Positions 51,065 through 61,586 of a DNA stretch of 64,000 nt are shown here, in pieces; position 1 is the stretch's first letter; every line of letters starts with the position of its first letter. Source of the DNA: Malassezia japonica (lineage: Eukaryota; Basidiomycota; Malasseziomycetes; Malasseziales; Malasseziaceae); NCBI RefSeq assembly GCF_029542785.1, contig NC_083370.1:1858001-1922000 (forward strand), given 5' to 3'. The notes under the pieces are model-generated. The model was given only the letters and a program-made list of their open reading frames with translations, searched no databases and was not told the origin of the DNA. The position numbers and the translations under genes were made by a program.

Positions 51065-52404
51065 TTAGCGGAAGCGGTGGATCTCCTCGCGCTCGCGGCC
51101 GCGCATCCAGTCGGGCTCGGTGCCCTCGACGCTGAGGTTAGTTTCATAGTGAGCACGTACTAGATATCCTTGAAAAGCGTGTCGACTTCCGGCTCAGGGC
51201 TGTTCTTGGCCTCCTCGACGGCCTTGTCAACCTCCTCCTTGGCGGCCTTGTCGACCTTCTTCAGCTCGGACTCCTCGAGGATGCCCCACTCGAGGATCTG
51301 GGTCTTGAGGCCCTGGATGGGGTCCGAAGAGCTGCGCATCTTCTGGATCTCCTCACGCGTACGATAGGTCGTACCGGGGTCCGACAGCGAGTGGCCACCG
51401 TAGCGGTAGGTCACCAGCTCCATCAGCAGCGGGCCCTTGCCAGAGGTCGTGTATTCACGCGCGAACTCCGTGCCGCGCATCACCGCGAGCACGTCCATGG
51501 CATTCACTTGAATACCGGGAATCGCATCACCACGGGTGTAGAACTCGGTGTTCATCGAGCTGCGCTCGGCGCTCGTACCCATGCCGTACTTGTTGTTCTC
51601 GCAGATGAACACACAGGGGAGCTTCCACAGCTGCGCCATGTTGAACGCCTCAAAGACCTGGCCCTGGTTCGAGGCACCGTCACCGTAGAGCGTGAACGTC
51701 GCGTGGTCCGACTTGTTGTACTTCTGCGCAAAGGCAAGACCGGCACCGAGCGGGACCTGCGCACCCACGATACCGTTACCACCGAAGAAGTTGGGGGTGT
51801 AAACGTGCATCGAGCCACCCTTGCCCTTCGACATACCATCGCCACGGCCCATCAGCTCGGCCAACATGCCCTTGATCGTACCGCCACGCTGCACCGCAAA
51901 GGTATGGCAGCGGTACGCAGTGATCAGGTTGTCATCGGGCTTGATCGCAGCCTCCATGCCGACCGCAACGGCTTCCTGTCGTTAGCACACTCGGGTAAGA
52001 GACTTACCTGGCCGATCGAAAGGTGGCAGAAACCACGGATAAGCTTGTGTTTGTACTGCTGGTCGGCAGCCACTTCCATGCGGCGCATCTTGACCATCTC
52101 GCTGTAGAGGTGCACAAGCTGCTCCTTGGTCACCTTGATCTCGTCGGTGGGCGCATCAATCTTGAAGCTCTTGAACGACTCGTCGCTCAGCTTCAGCACA
52201 AAGGGCTCCGAGTCCGACTTGGGGATCGATCCCTCGGGCTTTGCGCTGTCCGCGACAAGGTGCACACTGCGCGCACCTTGCACAGCCGTCCGCGGCGTGG
52301 CAAGCACACGCGGCAGGCGGGCCGATTGCTGGGGTTAGTCGTGTTCGCACAGGGCCTAGAGTACATACCAGCGCCGAGGGGCGTGCAATCCGGGTGGATA
52401 GCAT
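51065..52404 (-). CDS. PDA1: Pyruvate dehydrogenase E1 alpha subunit
   Basis: Exons 52369-52404, 52008-52328, 51161-51975, 51065-51131; introns of 40, 32 and 29 nt; 412 residues. Mitochondrial presequence MLSTRIARPSALQSARLPR, then MRRMEVAADQQYKHKLIRGF, SIGQEAVAVGMEAAI (built by splicing), the thiamine diphosphate motif GDGASNQGQVFEAFN ... ENNKYGMGTS, and the regulatory phospho-Ser loop YRYGGHSLSDPGTTYR. The last exon supplies YVEGTEPDWMRGR. Decarboxylates pyruvate in the mitochondrial PDH complex. Confidence 0.96.
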
Positions 52405-53005
52405 GTTCAGAGAAAGCCGGCTCATTGCTGGTGTACACAGCAATTGCTACCAACTTGGTCAAGAGTCAGTGCACTTTTGGGTCGCGCTGCGGTCCCCGTG
52501 CCGTTTTGCGGCCTGCGTAATTCCCACTCAGCCCTCCACACGAAGTTCCCCACGCGGCTTGTTGGGTGCGCCCCAACTATGGAACAACGGACTTGGGACA
52601 CGCTAGGCGCGTGTGGGACGTGCAATTTTTTGTATTATGGGTATGTGCGAGATAGGTGTGTGGTAGGCGCACGGTAGGTGCGCAAGGTACGTGAGCTGCG
52701 ATAAAGGGTTGGGTAGACGATACGCATGTCGCCTTGGGTGTCCGTTTGAGCAAGCTCGAGAGACGCCAAGGCGAGTTTCTATAGAATCCTTGTTGGGATA
52801 CATCGTCTACAGTGTTTTATGCCTATGCATCAATGGGTCGGTCAGGCCCGATCTACGTGCTCCACCCCTCACCCCCCCGGCCTGGTTAGTACACGCCTCG
52901 TATCGGGTTTCTCTAGGCATCAGAAGATCGGGGATATAGGTAAATGGGCGAATTTTGAGCTGATTTGTCAACGGCTATCGCTTCGTGCATCGACATTTTT
53001 TGACC
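52405..53005. other. 601-bp divergent gap PDA1/phosphoribosyltransferase
   Basis: The longest gene-free stretch. Only short, unsupported ORFs occur. It contains a 9-bp inverted repeat (TCGCCTTGG at 52729-52737, CCAAGGCGA at 52766-52774) whose loop holds a GAGC/GCTC hairpin, which could be a small structured RNA. No tRNA B-box or CACGTG is seen. Confidence 0.4.
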
Positions 53006-53793
53006 ATGGTAGACCCGAAATCCGTCGGCCTCCCCGATGACCACTGGCGCCCCACGTACGAAGACATCCATGTCCTGATCCGCGATATCTCGAACAAAGT
53101 GCGCGACGAGTTCAACCCCGACCTAATGGTCGCGATCGGCGGCGGCGGTTTCTTCCCTGCGCGCGTCCTGCGTACCTTCCTGAAGAAGAAGGACGAGGCG
53201 ACGTCGAAGATGCGCAATGTTCCGATCCAGGCGATCGGCCTGAGCCTGTACGAGGAGGTGGCCGGTGTCTCGGAGGAGGCGATCGGCAAGGAGGTCGTCC
53301 GTACGCAGTGGCTCGACTCTGGCAGCAGCTCCTCGTCGCAGGGCGACAAGAAGGACGCTGGCGGCCTGCTCGGCAAGAATGTGCTTATTGTGGTACGTGG
53401 CATTAGCTTACCCCAGGACGAGGTCGACGACTCGCGCACGACGCTACAGTAGGTGCTACGGACTAACTCAGCTATGCGTACCACGAGCTTTTGAAGGACG
53501 TCAAGGAGGCGTTTGCGTCGCTGACACCTGAGGAGCAGGCCAAGCTCCCCCCCACCCGGTTCGCCATCTTTGTTGTGCACAACAAGCTTGGCCCGAAGCG
53601 TGCCGAGCTTCCTGTCCTCGAGTCGGCTGCCGCGGAGAAGATCGAGAACGGCGTGAGCACCGGTGTGTACTACTACGCCGCCGAAACCACGCCGCCGGTC
53701 TGGATCGACTTCCCGTGGGAGCAGGTGGACATTGTGGAGCACAACCGCCTCGCCGCGATCGCCCGCGAGCACGGCCTCGGTCCTCCTCATTAA
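53006..53793 (+). CDS. Xanthine/purine phosphoribosyltransferase (Xpt1-like)
   Basis: Exons 53006-53392, 53417-53448, 53472-53793; introns of 24 and 23 nt; 246 residues. Type I PRTase fold with PDLMVAIGGGGFFPARVL at the N-terminus and the PRPP-binding loop VLIVDEVDDSRTTL assembled across intron 1; the 32-nt middle exon encodes the heart of this loop. C-terminal HNKLGPKR ... WIDFPWE agrees with yeast Xpt1-type enzymes, which salvage xanthine and guanine. Substrate is inferred. A more upstream in-frame Met (52985) is possible. Confidence 0.87.
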
Positions 53794-53807
53794 TGCTCCG
53801 TAGCGTC

Positions 53808-53813
53808 CACGTG
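53808..53813. promoter_or_regulatory. CACGTG upstream of MPO1
   Basis: CCACGTGACC, 63 bp before the MPO1 start and 15 bp after the upstream stop. Confidence 0.4.
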
Positions 53814-53875
53814 ACCAATTAGTTCCCAGTGTTGGGCAACGTTTGGGGGCGAGGCTCGTGCGCCCCCACGACATC

Positions 53876-54541
53876 ATGGGTCTGTCTGCGAATCCTCTGA
53901 GCCTGCGGGAACAGCTTGCGTTCTACGGTGCATACCACACGAACAATGTGAATGTATTCATTCACATCATCTGTGTGCCTCTGATCTACATGTCGATTCT
54001 GTCGCTGCTGCTCACTACCGGCTTCAGTCTCGACAATGTCGCGCGCCAGCTGCCCCAGTTTGCGCAGACGCCACTCCATGAGTTGAGCACCTTTCTCGCA
54101 AAGCATGTGCCGAACAGCGTCTACCAACACCTCAACCTTGCCTCGTTTCTCAGCGTGGTTTACCTCGCCTACTACGCGGTGCTCGATGTGGCGGCTGCGA
54201 CGCTCCTCTCGCCTCTGTGGGCCGCCTACTACTTTGTGAGCTGGGCGCTGATCGAATACCACCCCAAGGGCCAGCAGATTGCGCTCGGCGTCTTCCTCTT
54301 TGGCTGGATCGCGCAGTTCTACGGCCACGGCGTGCACGAGGGGCGTGCGCCGGCGCTCCTGGACAACTTGCTCGGCGCGCTGGTTCTTGCGCCACTCTTT
54401 GTCTTCTTGGAGGTGCTCTTCTTCTTCGGCTACCGCCCTGAGCTGCAAAAGTGGCTCAAGAACGAGACGGGGCGCCTCATCACTCAGTTCCGCACAGAGC
54501 AGGCTTCCAAGCAGCGCGCCGAGGCCGCCAAGTCCAAGTAG
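53876..54541 (+). CDS. MPO1: DUF962 membrane dioxygenase, Mpo1-like
   Basis: 221 residues. AFYGAYHTNNVNVFIHIICVPLIY at the N-terminus and QFYGHGVHEGRAPALLDN toward the end are the family's conserved His-bearing blocks; four to five membrane spans. Yeast Mpo1 is an Fe(II) ER dioxygenase that shortens 2-hydroxy fatty acids by alpha-oxidation in phytosphingosine breakdown. The stop is only 5 bp from that of the convergent TRAPPC13 gene. Confidence 0.9.
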   Translation: MGLSANPLSLREQLAFYGAYHTNNVNVFIHIICVPLIYMSILSLLLTTGFSLDNVARQLPQFAQTPLHELSTFLAKHVPNSVYQHLNLASFLSVVYLAYYAVLDVAAATLLSPLWAAYYFVSWALIEYHPKGQQIALGVFLFGWIAQFYGHGVHEGRAPALLDNLLGALVLAPLFVFLEVLFFFGYRPELQKWLKNETGRLITQFRTEQASKQRAEAAKSK

Positions 54542-54546
54542 GTATA

Positions 54547-56059
54547 TTAGCCCGTGTCAATAGTAACCAGTTCCACGAAACACGGCCACTCGCGCAGGAT
54601 GTGGGGTGGAGACACGGGGACGGTCGTCGCGCCCTCGGTGTACGACGTGAGCATGAGCGCCATGCCGCCGCTCTGCACGACGCCGGCCTTGAGAGGGAGG
54701 ACAGAAATGCGCACCTCGGCATGCTCCGTGACGTGGGGAATCGCGCGGTACGCGGGGCCGAGCAGGCTCATGTTCAGCCACGTACCGTCGGCGGCGACGA
54801 GCGCGAGGTCGTACGTGCGCTGAGCGCCGTCGAGGGCATGCACTGCGACGTGCACTGTCAGCTCGGCCGCGGCCTCAGCGACAAATGCTTGCGGCAGCGC
54901 GGCGAGGTGCGCGGTCGCAAACAGGCGGGGAAGACCATCGAGCGCAGGCGGAACGGGCATATTAACGCCGCGCTGAATCGGCCCAATTTTGAGCACGCCA
55001 GGCTCGGCATTCGGCACGCGCCAGTGCGCGACGATCGTGCCGAGCGGATGCACGACACTGACCAAGCGCTTGTCGGCCGGCGCGGCGGCGAGCTGCGCGA
55101 GCGTCGCCTTTTCCAGCACCGCCTCGCTGCTCGGCGCGAGCACAAAGACGTACTGGCGCACGTCTTTCGGCTGCAAGTGCCGCGCGGTGCTTCCCGTATC
55201 CAGCGCATCGACGAGGTGCCAGGTCCAGGCGTCGTTCGCCGGCTGCGTATCGAGGCGCAGCTCCTCCAGGACCACCGGCCGGGGCGATACGTTGTGCACC
55301 TGCACCTGGATATACACACGCTCACGCACACGCACATCAGGGTGCATGGCCAGTGCGCGGCTGCGGACGCCTTGCGACGTGGTGTGCAATGCGATCGGAG
55401 GAGGCTGGACGGAGAATTTGTACAGTCTGGTGAGCATAGGCACGTACTTGGTCATCCAATGCTCCTCGCCGCTCGTCGGCAAGTCGCAGCGCACGCGACA
55501 CACGAGCGCATGCTGCGCCATCGTCCCGATCTCGTGGCGCGCGACGAGGGTGAGGCGCGCACGCGGCGCGAGCTCGACCACGGCCGGCGGCGCGCTGGCG
55601 TCGCTCTCTGGCGCGTACGACAGGACGTACTCAAGCGGATGCGAGGCGTCCGGGCCACCCGCCTGCATGTCCACCTGCAGGCGGACACCTTGGACCGGCG
55701 CGTCCGACTCGTTCGTCACACTTACCAACACGCTAAACGTCTCGCCGACAGCTGCGTTAGAAAAGACACGCACCGACCGTCCCAAACGACGAAGGGAGGA
55801 CCAAGTGGTCCGTGTATGTCGCATCGCGCAGCGTCGGCTCCGCCTCGGTAAAGACACGGTCGCTGCCGCGTGCATAGCTCGCCTGGACGGCGTCCCAGGC
55901 GGCTGGGTCGAACGCCTCGACGCCCGACGCTGCGCCGAGCGCCGACCCCGACTCTTTGGATGTCTCGAATACCGGCACCGAACGCGCGGCAAGGACCGGC
56001 GCAGACATGCGCATTACCTTGACCACGAGCGGCGGCGGCGGCCCCGCACTCGGCTCCAT
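54547..56059 (-). CDS. TRAPP complex subunit TRAPPC13-like (DUF974)
   Basis: Exons 55774-56059 and 54547-55751 with a 22-nt intron using a GTGCGT donor; 496 residues. PPPLVVKVMRMSAP at the N-terminus and HLVLPSSFGTVAVGETFSVLVSVTNES (joined by splicing) match the start of animal TRAPPC13; the rest is beta-rich with Ig-like repeats. TRAPPC13 belongs to metazoan/filamentous-fungal TRAPPIII, a Rab1 exchange factor for early secretion and autophagy. The start at 56059 is chosen because the KVMR block follows it. Divergent from TTI2 by 31 bp. Confidence 0.87.
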
Positions 56060-56090
56060 CGTGAGGCGTGTGGAGGTGACGGAGAAGACG

Positions 56091-57658
56091 ATGGCGCTGC
56101 AGGAGGCGGCGCGGGCGATCGACGGGACGACGCCAGCGGCGCTTGCGGCGCTCGCCGCGGGTCTTGACGAGGCGAGCACTGCCGAGCTTGCGGATATGGC
56201 GATCGCTGCGGCGCGCTTCGTCCCGGCGACCGACGCGGCGACGCGCAGCATGGACCTCGACGCGGTCCTTGCTCCGCCGGTACACGATGCGTGGTGCACA
56301 CGCGAGGCAGCGCACGAGGCTCGGAGTACGTCAAAGTTCTAACGCAGTCCTTCTCGAGCGCATCCCGGCGTGCGAAGACGTCGTCGCACACGTCCTCGAG
56401 ACGTACATCCGGCCCATCTTTCGCAAGGCTGCCGAGCGCGCGCGTGTCCAGGCGAGTGGACGTGCCGTCCCAGGCGCACGGCATCCGGTTTGGGACGATG
56501 ACGTCGAGACATGGGATGATGCGCAGATCGTCGGTGGCCACCCCGCACGCGGCGCGCCGAATGTGCTCGCATGGTGCGTCGCTACGCTCGGCCGCACCGA
56601 TGCCGGCGCGTGGGAGCGACTGTGGCCGCACCTTGTTCCCCCGATCATGGTGCTCCTCGACGCGCCTGGCGCGCGTGCGAAGCTGCTCGGCGCGTGCGTC
56701 GCAGGCAACCTATTGGACCCCCAGGCACCAGCGAGCGTCCCAGCCTCGCTCTTGCACCGCACTGGCCTCGCGGCGCTGCTGGGCGACGCGCTCACCAGTG
56801 CGCTGCACCATATGACCGACGCCGAATACGGCGCACCGCTGCTTAGTGCCGCGATCCGCGCACGCCGCGGCCTCGCGACGATATTGTACCCCGACGTGGA
56901 CGCGACAGCCGACGCGTTTGACGCGCATGCACGCCTCTTTTCCGAAGGCGTGCTCGCCGCGCTATCGTACTGTGCCCCACCCTCGGCCTCGGCACCCGCG
57001 CAGCGTGCATCACCCGGCACTGCACTCGGCTCGGCGCGCCTGCAGCAGGCGCTGGCCGGCACGGCGGCGCGGTGGGCCCTTGTTCTGTGCACGGACCTCG
57101 GCACGCCCGTGCTGCGGTTCTGGAACGCGTATATGGACTGGGCGACTGGGTGGCTGTCGCAGGCCTTTGCCGGGTGCGAGTCGCTTGCGTGCCCCCCCCG
57201 CCGCGGCCTTTCCGAGGTGGTCACTGAGATCACCGAAGGCGAGCAAGGCGAGCAAGAGGTGATCGACGCGCCGGACTGGGCGACGGCCGGCGCGGTGCTT
57301 GTCGCGAGCGTCGAGGCGTGCGTACGTAGCGCATGCACGCTCACGCACCTTGCAGCGCAGGCCGACCGTGAGCAGCAGACGGTCGCGACGCTGCGGCTCC
57401 CTGCGCAGCTGCCCGGCCTCGCGGCATGGAGCGAGCAGCTGGTCTGTGCATCGGCGCGGTGCTATGTGCGCCTTTCCGAGCTCTCGTTAGATGCCAATGC
57501 GGCGGCTTCCGTGGCATCGCTCAAGGATGCGCTGCACGCGCTGTGCACCGCGCTCCTCGCTGCGGATCCTATATTGACTACGGTACGTCGACTGGCTGAC
57601 GCAGGCGCTCGGCGCACTCCACAGCGAGCCGCGCCTGCGGCCGCTCTTTACCACGTGA
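56091..57658 (+). CDS. Tti2-like subunit of the TTT co-chaperone
   Basis: Exons 56091-56325, 56348-57582, 57605-57658; both introns 22 nt; 507 residues. An alpha-helical protein with the Tti2 block WPHLVPPIMVLLDAPGARAK followed by LLHRTGLAALLGDAL and PLLSAAIRARRGLATILYP. Tti2 with Tel2 and Tti1 helps Hsp90 mature PIKK kinases (TOR, Mec1/Tel1). The stop codon TGA is part of a CACGTGA box that probably serves HEL2, 28 bp downstream. Identification rests on a moderate pattern match. Confidence 0.75.
57652..57657. promoter_or_regulatory. CACGTG overlapping the TTI2 stop, upstream of HEL2
   Basis: CACGTGA includes the last codon and TGA stop of TTI2 and lies 29 bp before the HEL2 start; the spacer between the two genes is only 28 bp. 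Confidence 0.45.
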
Positions 57659-57686
57659 CACCTGATACCCTTAGTGGAACGCTCTT

Positions 57687-59721
57687 ATGGTAGCCGACGG
57701 AGCGCAAGGAGCGCCTGGCCCTGGCCGTGGCCGTGGCCGTGGGCGCGGGCGCGGGGGCCGCGGGGGCGGCCGTGGCGGGGGCCGTGGCGGCGAAGGTGCC
57801 AAAGGCCCTTCTGAAGCGGCACACGACACGGTGGCGCCTGCGGTGCGCGCGACGCCGACCGTTGCGCCGCTGGCCACTCCCGACGAGGACGCCGAGATTT
57901 GCTTTATCTGTGCCGAGCCCATCGCACTGTACTCGGTCCCTCCCTGCAACCACCGCATTTGCCATATTTGTTCGATGCGGCTGCGTGCGCTGTGGAAGAA
58001 GCGCGACTGCACGTTTTGCAAAGGCGAGGCGACCAGCGTCATCTTTACGCCGAATGCCACGCGCGGCTATGGCGAGTTTACGCCTGATCAGCTGCCGTAT
58101 GCTGACGAGAAGCTTTCGATTAGTTTTGAGCGCAAGCAGGACTATGACAACACCATCGCACTCCTGCGTTTCAACTGTCCGATCGAGCGATGCGAGGTGA
58201 TGAGCGCCGGCTGGTCGGACCTCAAGACGCACGTCAAGCGCGACCACTCGCGCCTGCTGTGCGACCTCTGCATCAAGCACAAGAAGATTTTTTCGCACGA
58301 GCACGCGGTGTACACCGCCGCGTCACTCCAGGAGCACCTTTCGGCGGAGCATCGGTACTGCGAGTACTGCCGGCAGCACTTTTACAGTGACGACGAGCTG
58401 TGGGTGCACATGCGTGACCGCCACGAGCAGTGCCACATCTGCAAGGGCCGCAGCGAAGAGGAGCGCTGGCGCTACTACAAGGACTATCGCATGCTCGAGC
58501 AGCACTTCCAGAAGGAGCACTACCTGTGCCCTGCGCGCGAGTGCCTCGAGCAAAAGTTTGTTGTATTTGAGAACCAGATGGAGTTCCAGGTGCACCAGGT
58601 GCAGGAGCACGGCAAGACGCTCTCGAGCCGCGAGAAGCGCGACGCGCTCCGCGTCGACGCCAACTTTCTGTACGAGAGCGAGCAGCCCGAGCCGAGCTCG
58701 TCGCGCCGCCGCAAGAAAGGCAGAGAAGGCGTCTCGATCCAGACCGAGGACCCCGCGCCGAGCTCGTCGCGCCGCGCGCAGTTCGGCCACGCGCTCACCG
58801 AGCCCGAGGCGCGCCCGGAGCAGCAGCAGTCGGAAAAGTACTGGTCGACTGTCCTTACGGTGCTGAACGACTCGCAGATCAAGCTCACGGCGTGCCGCAG
58901 CGCGCTGCAGGCCTACCGCGCCTCGGAGCTGAGCGTGCACGATCTGCTGAAGACGGTGATGAACATCACCGGCGAGGGCACGCACTCGTTCGACGTCGGC
59001 ACTACCGACCTCGTCATCCAGAGCCTCGCCGAGATTGTGCAGAACGGCGAGAAGCGCAAGGAGCTCCTCGACGCTTGGGCCGACATCAAGGGGAAGCAGA
59101 ACCGCTTCCCGACGCCGATGGAGTCGCACGGCGGCGCCGTGCGCCAGCTGAAGAACGCCGCCTCCGGCAACAACCGCGTGTGGGAGAATGTGGCGCGCGC
59201 CGCGTCGAACGCACCGAGCGTGCGCAGCCAGACGCACTTTCCCCAACTCGGCGCGAGCAACGCGTCGAGAGTCCCCGGCTCGGCTGCGCATACCTCCAGC
59301 GCCACGCGCCGCGGCCAGACCGCGTCCGCCACGCCGTGGAGCGCGCCGCAGCCCCGCGCACAAACCGCGCCTGTGCGCCCGACGCCGTTCTCGGTGTCGG
59401 CGCCGCGCGCGTGGCGCGCCGCGTGCGTCGCTCGGCGAGAGCCAGTTCCCGAGCCTGCCGACCAACGCGGGCGTCGCTCAGCGCCAGGCCGAAAAGCGCC
59501 AGCTGCTCGGCCACGCCGCGCGTCCGCCGCCGCCGCGCTCGTGGGGCGCACCGGCGGCGCCTCCGCTGAACTCGAGCGCATTCCCGTCGCTGAACGAGGT
59601 CTCTGGCACGCTGCCGCAGCCCGGCCCGAGCACCGAGTCGGTGCCGGTGCAGGGGCCCGGCAAGCAGCGCCGCAAGAAGGGGGTGCTGTTGTCGTCGGTG
59701 TCGTCGATGCATCATGTCTAG
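57687..59721 (+). CDS. HEL2: RING E3 ubiquitin ligase Hel2/ZNF598-like (apparent frameshift)
   Basis: About 678 residues. N-terminal Arg-Gly repeat, C4HC3-type RING (CFICAEPIALYSVPPCNHRICHIC ... CTFCK), then a series of C2H2-like zinc fingers (HVKRDHSRLLCDLC, CEYCRQHFYSDDELWVHMRDRHEQCHIC) as in Hel2/ZNF598, which ubiquitinates collided ribosomes. At about 59400-59430 the frame opened at 57687 turns into Arg/Ala-rich nonsense while frame 1 continues with GESQFPSLPTNAG and SSAFPSLNEV, the conserved FPSL motifs, ending in TAG at 59719-59721. The unshifted frame ends at 59729. No intron of suitable length explains the change. Confidence 0.85.
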
Positions 59722-60038
59722 CTACATAGTACTGGTATCTTGCTCCTCCTCCGCCCTCCGCGTCTCGGGGTTCGGCACGCCGGCCTGCGTCATGAGCGTA
59801 GAAAACTTTCCCCAGAGCTCGGCGATGGACTCGAAGCCCTTGCCGACCGAGATGTGCTCCTCCATCTTGCGGTTCGCCGCGTTGGTGTTGCCGATCACGG
59901 TTTCGAGACTCTGCATGAGACGCGCGACATACGCTTGTAATCTCGGCCAGCAACCGCTCGCGCTCGCGCTCAAAGTACGTCGGCTGCTGCGTGTCGACAT
60001 CCTACATGAGCCTAATCACCTACACTTGACACGGCCAT
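59722..60038 (-). CDS. DAD1: DASH complex subunit Dad1
   Basis: Exons 60024-60038, 59933-60001, 59722-59910; both introns 22 nt; 90 residues. After a start MAVSSDV the conserved run FERERERLLAEI joins SLETVIGNTNAANRKMEEHI and FESIAELWGKF, the Dad1 signature. Dad1 is part of the ring that couples kinetochores to microtubule ends in fungi. Its stop codon abuts the HEL2 stop with no base between (TAGCTA). The TRM11 stop is only 16 bp upstream of its start. Confidence 0.9.
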
Positions 60039-60054
60039 GGTGCAACGCAACGCG

Positions 60055-61553
60055 TCAAACACGTGATTCCTTCGACGACGCGGGCGCGTAAAACTGGGTA
60101 AGTGGAGGTACGTACGCGGTTGCGGAACTCGGCGGGGTCGTCGCTGGCGCGGACGCGGCCCTTGGCGGCGTCTGGCGGCGCACGAAAGGCCGTGGGGCCG
60201 GCGTCGTCGCGCTTCTGCATGGTAATCAGGCGGCGGCCCCACTTGCCAAAGTCCTGCAGGCTGTGCGCGACGAGCGCAAAGTGCGCGTGCTCGGGAATCG
60301 TCGTCGCGACCTCGTCCTCGCTCATCGTCGGCAGCCAGAACACGAGGCGTCCGCCGGGCTTGAGGAGCGCAGATGAGTATTCGAGCAGGTCTGTAAGCAG
60401 CTCCGACAGGTGGTAGGGTTTCGTAGGGGGCAGGTAGTCGGGCAAGACGTGCGACGGCGTGCCGTCGGCCATGAGGTAGGGCTCGTCGCGCTGGTGCTCG
60501 ACGTTGCGCCGCCCGAGGCGCTTGGCGCCGGCGCGTACTCCGTAGGGGGCTGGGTCAGGGGGTAGGGGTGTACGTACGGTCCGTGACGATTGCGTCAAAT
60601 AGGCCGCCGCCGCCGCCGTTGCGGAACGGCAGGCGCCACGGCGCATTGGTCATGTCAAAGACTCCGGTGTCGAGGATGCGGCCCGTGAGGCCGTACTGCC
60701 GCGCGCTGAGCGCGACGCCGCGCGCGCCGTCCTTGTCCTGGCGGCCACGCAGCATGCGCCCATCAATGTCGCTGCCGAACGAGAACGCACCGAGCATCGA
60801 GCACGCATAGAGCATTGAGCCGGTACCTGCAAATGGGTCGTACACAAACTTGGACGGGCCCGCGAGCGCCATGTTGGCCATCACGACACTCATCTCGCTC
60901 TCCATACTCGTATTGCCAATGTACTGGCGCTTTTTGAGACTGAGCTCGTCGATCAGGTCGCGCGCAGGCATGCACCCACTGCGGTCCTTGATCTTGCGCC
61001 CGAAAAAGAGCTGCACCAGCCGGGGGTCCTGGTCGCCCTGGGGATGCGGCTCGCTGCCGGCATCGAGCGCGCGCGCGTACTCTTCAATGACGCCCCACGT
61101 AAGGTCCGACTTTTTGAGGCGCGTCGGCCCGGCGAGGTCCATGTACCCAAACGCCTCGATGAGCGCAATGCGGCGCGCATCGGGGATCGCGGCGTTGAAG
61201 CCTTGCATGAGCGCCTTCCACGAAATGTCGGGCGACGAGTAGGGCAGCCACGGCTTCAGCTCGCGGTTGCGCGCGTGCAGCTCTTCGTAGGTATCCGCAC
61301 ACACCCACAGCTCCCAGACGGCACGCAGGCACGAGCACCGCCGCAGCAGCTCGCGCGCGGCGTCGTCCGAGGGCAGGCGGCACAGGATAAAGGGGCGGCG
61401 CACGTCCACGCCGTCGTACGGGCCAAAGCGCGAGGGCGTCGGAACATACTCAAAGGGGATGCCGAGGTATGTCGCCGATGCCTCAAACTCGGGCAGCCGA
61501 AAGTCAGTGTGCGACTGCGCAAAGTGCAGGACGTACACCCGACTTTCTTCCAT
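60055..61553 (-). CDS. TRM11: tRNA (guanine(10)-N2)-methyltransferase catalytic subunit Trm11
   Basis: Exons 60578-61553, 60116-60549, 60055-60093; introns of 28 and 22 nt; 482 residues. N-terminal THUMP-like domain, then the SAM-dependent methylase with FVYDPFAGTGSMLYAC, GSDIDGRMLRG and the catalytic (D/N)PPY motif, assembled as VTDPPYGVRAGAKRLGR by intron 1. With Trm112 it methylates G10 of many tRNAs. A CACGTG box lies inside its last codons, probably serving DAD1. Divergent from the ligase by 33 bp. Confidence 0.94.
60060..60065. promoter_or_regulatory. CACGTG inside the last codons of TRM11, upstream of DAD1
   Basis: It encodes part of Ser-Arg-Val at the end of TRM11 and lies 22 bp before the DAD1 start, mirroring the TTI2/HEL2 arrangement. 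Confidence 0.45.
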
Positions 61554-61586
61554 GATAAAAGAAGTGGAGGTGGATCACTCCACACG

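Noticed and set aside
59407..59445. An intron (GTGCGT...CCAG) to explain the HEL2 frame change
   Set aside because: It is 23 nt, which does not produce the needed frame, and it has no branch-site motif.
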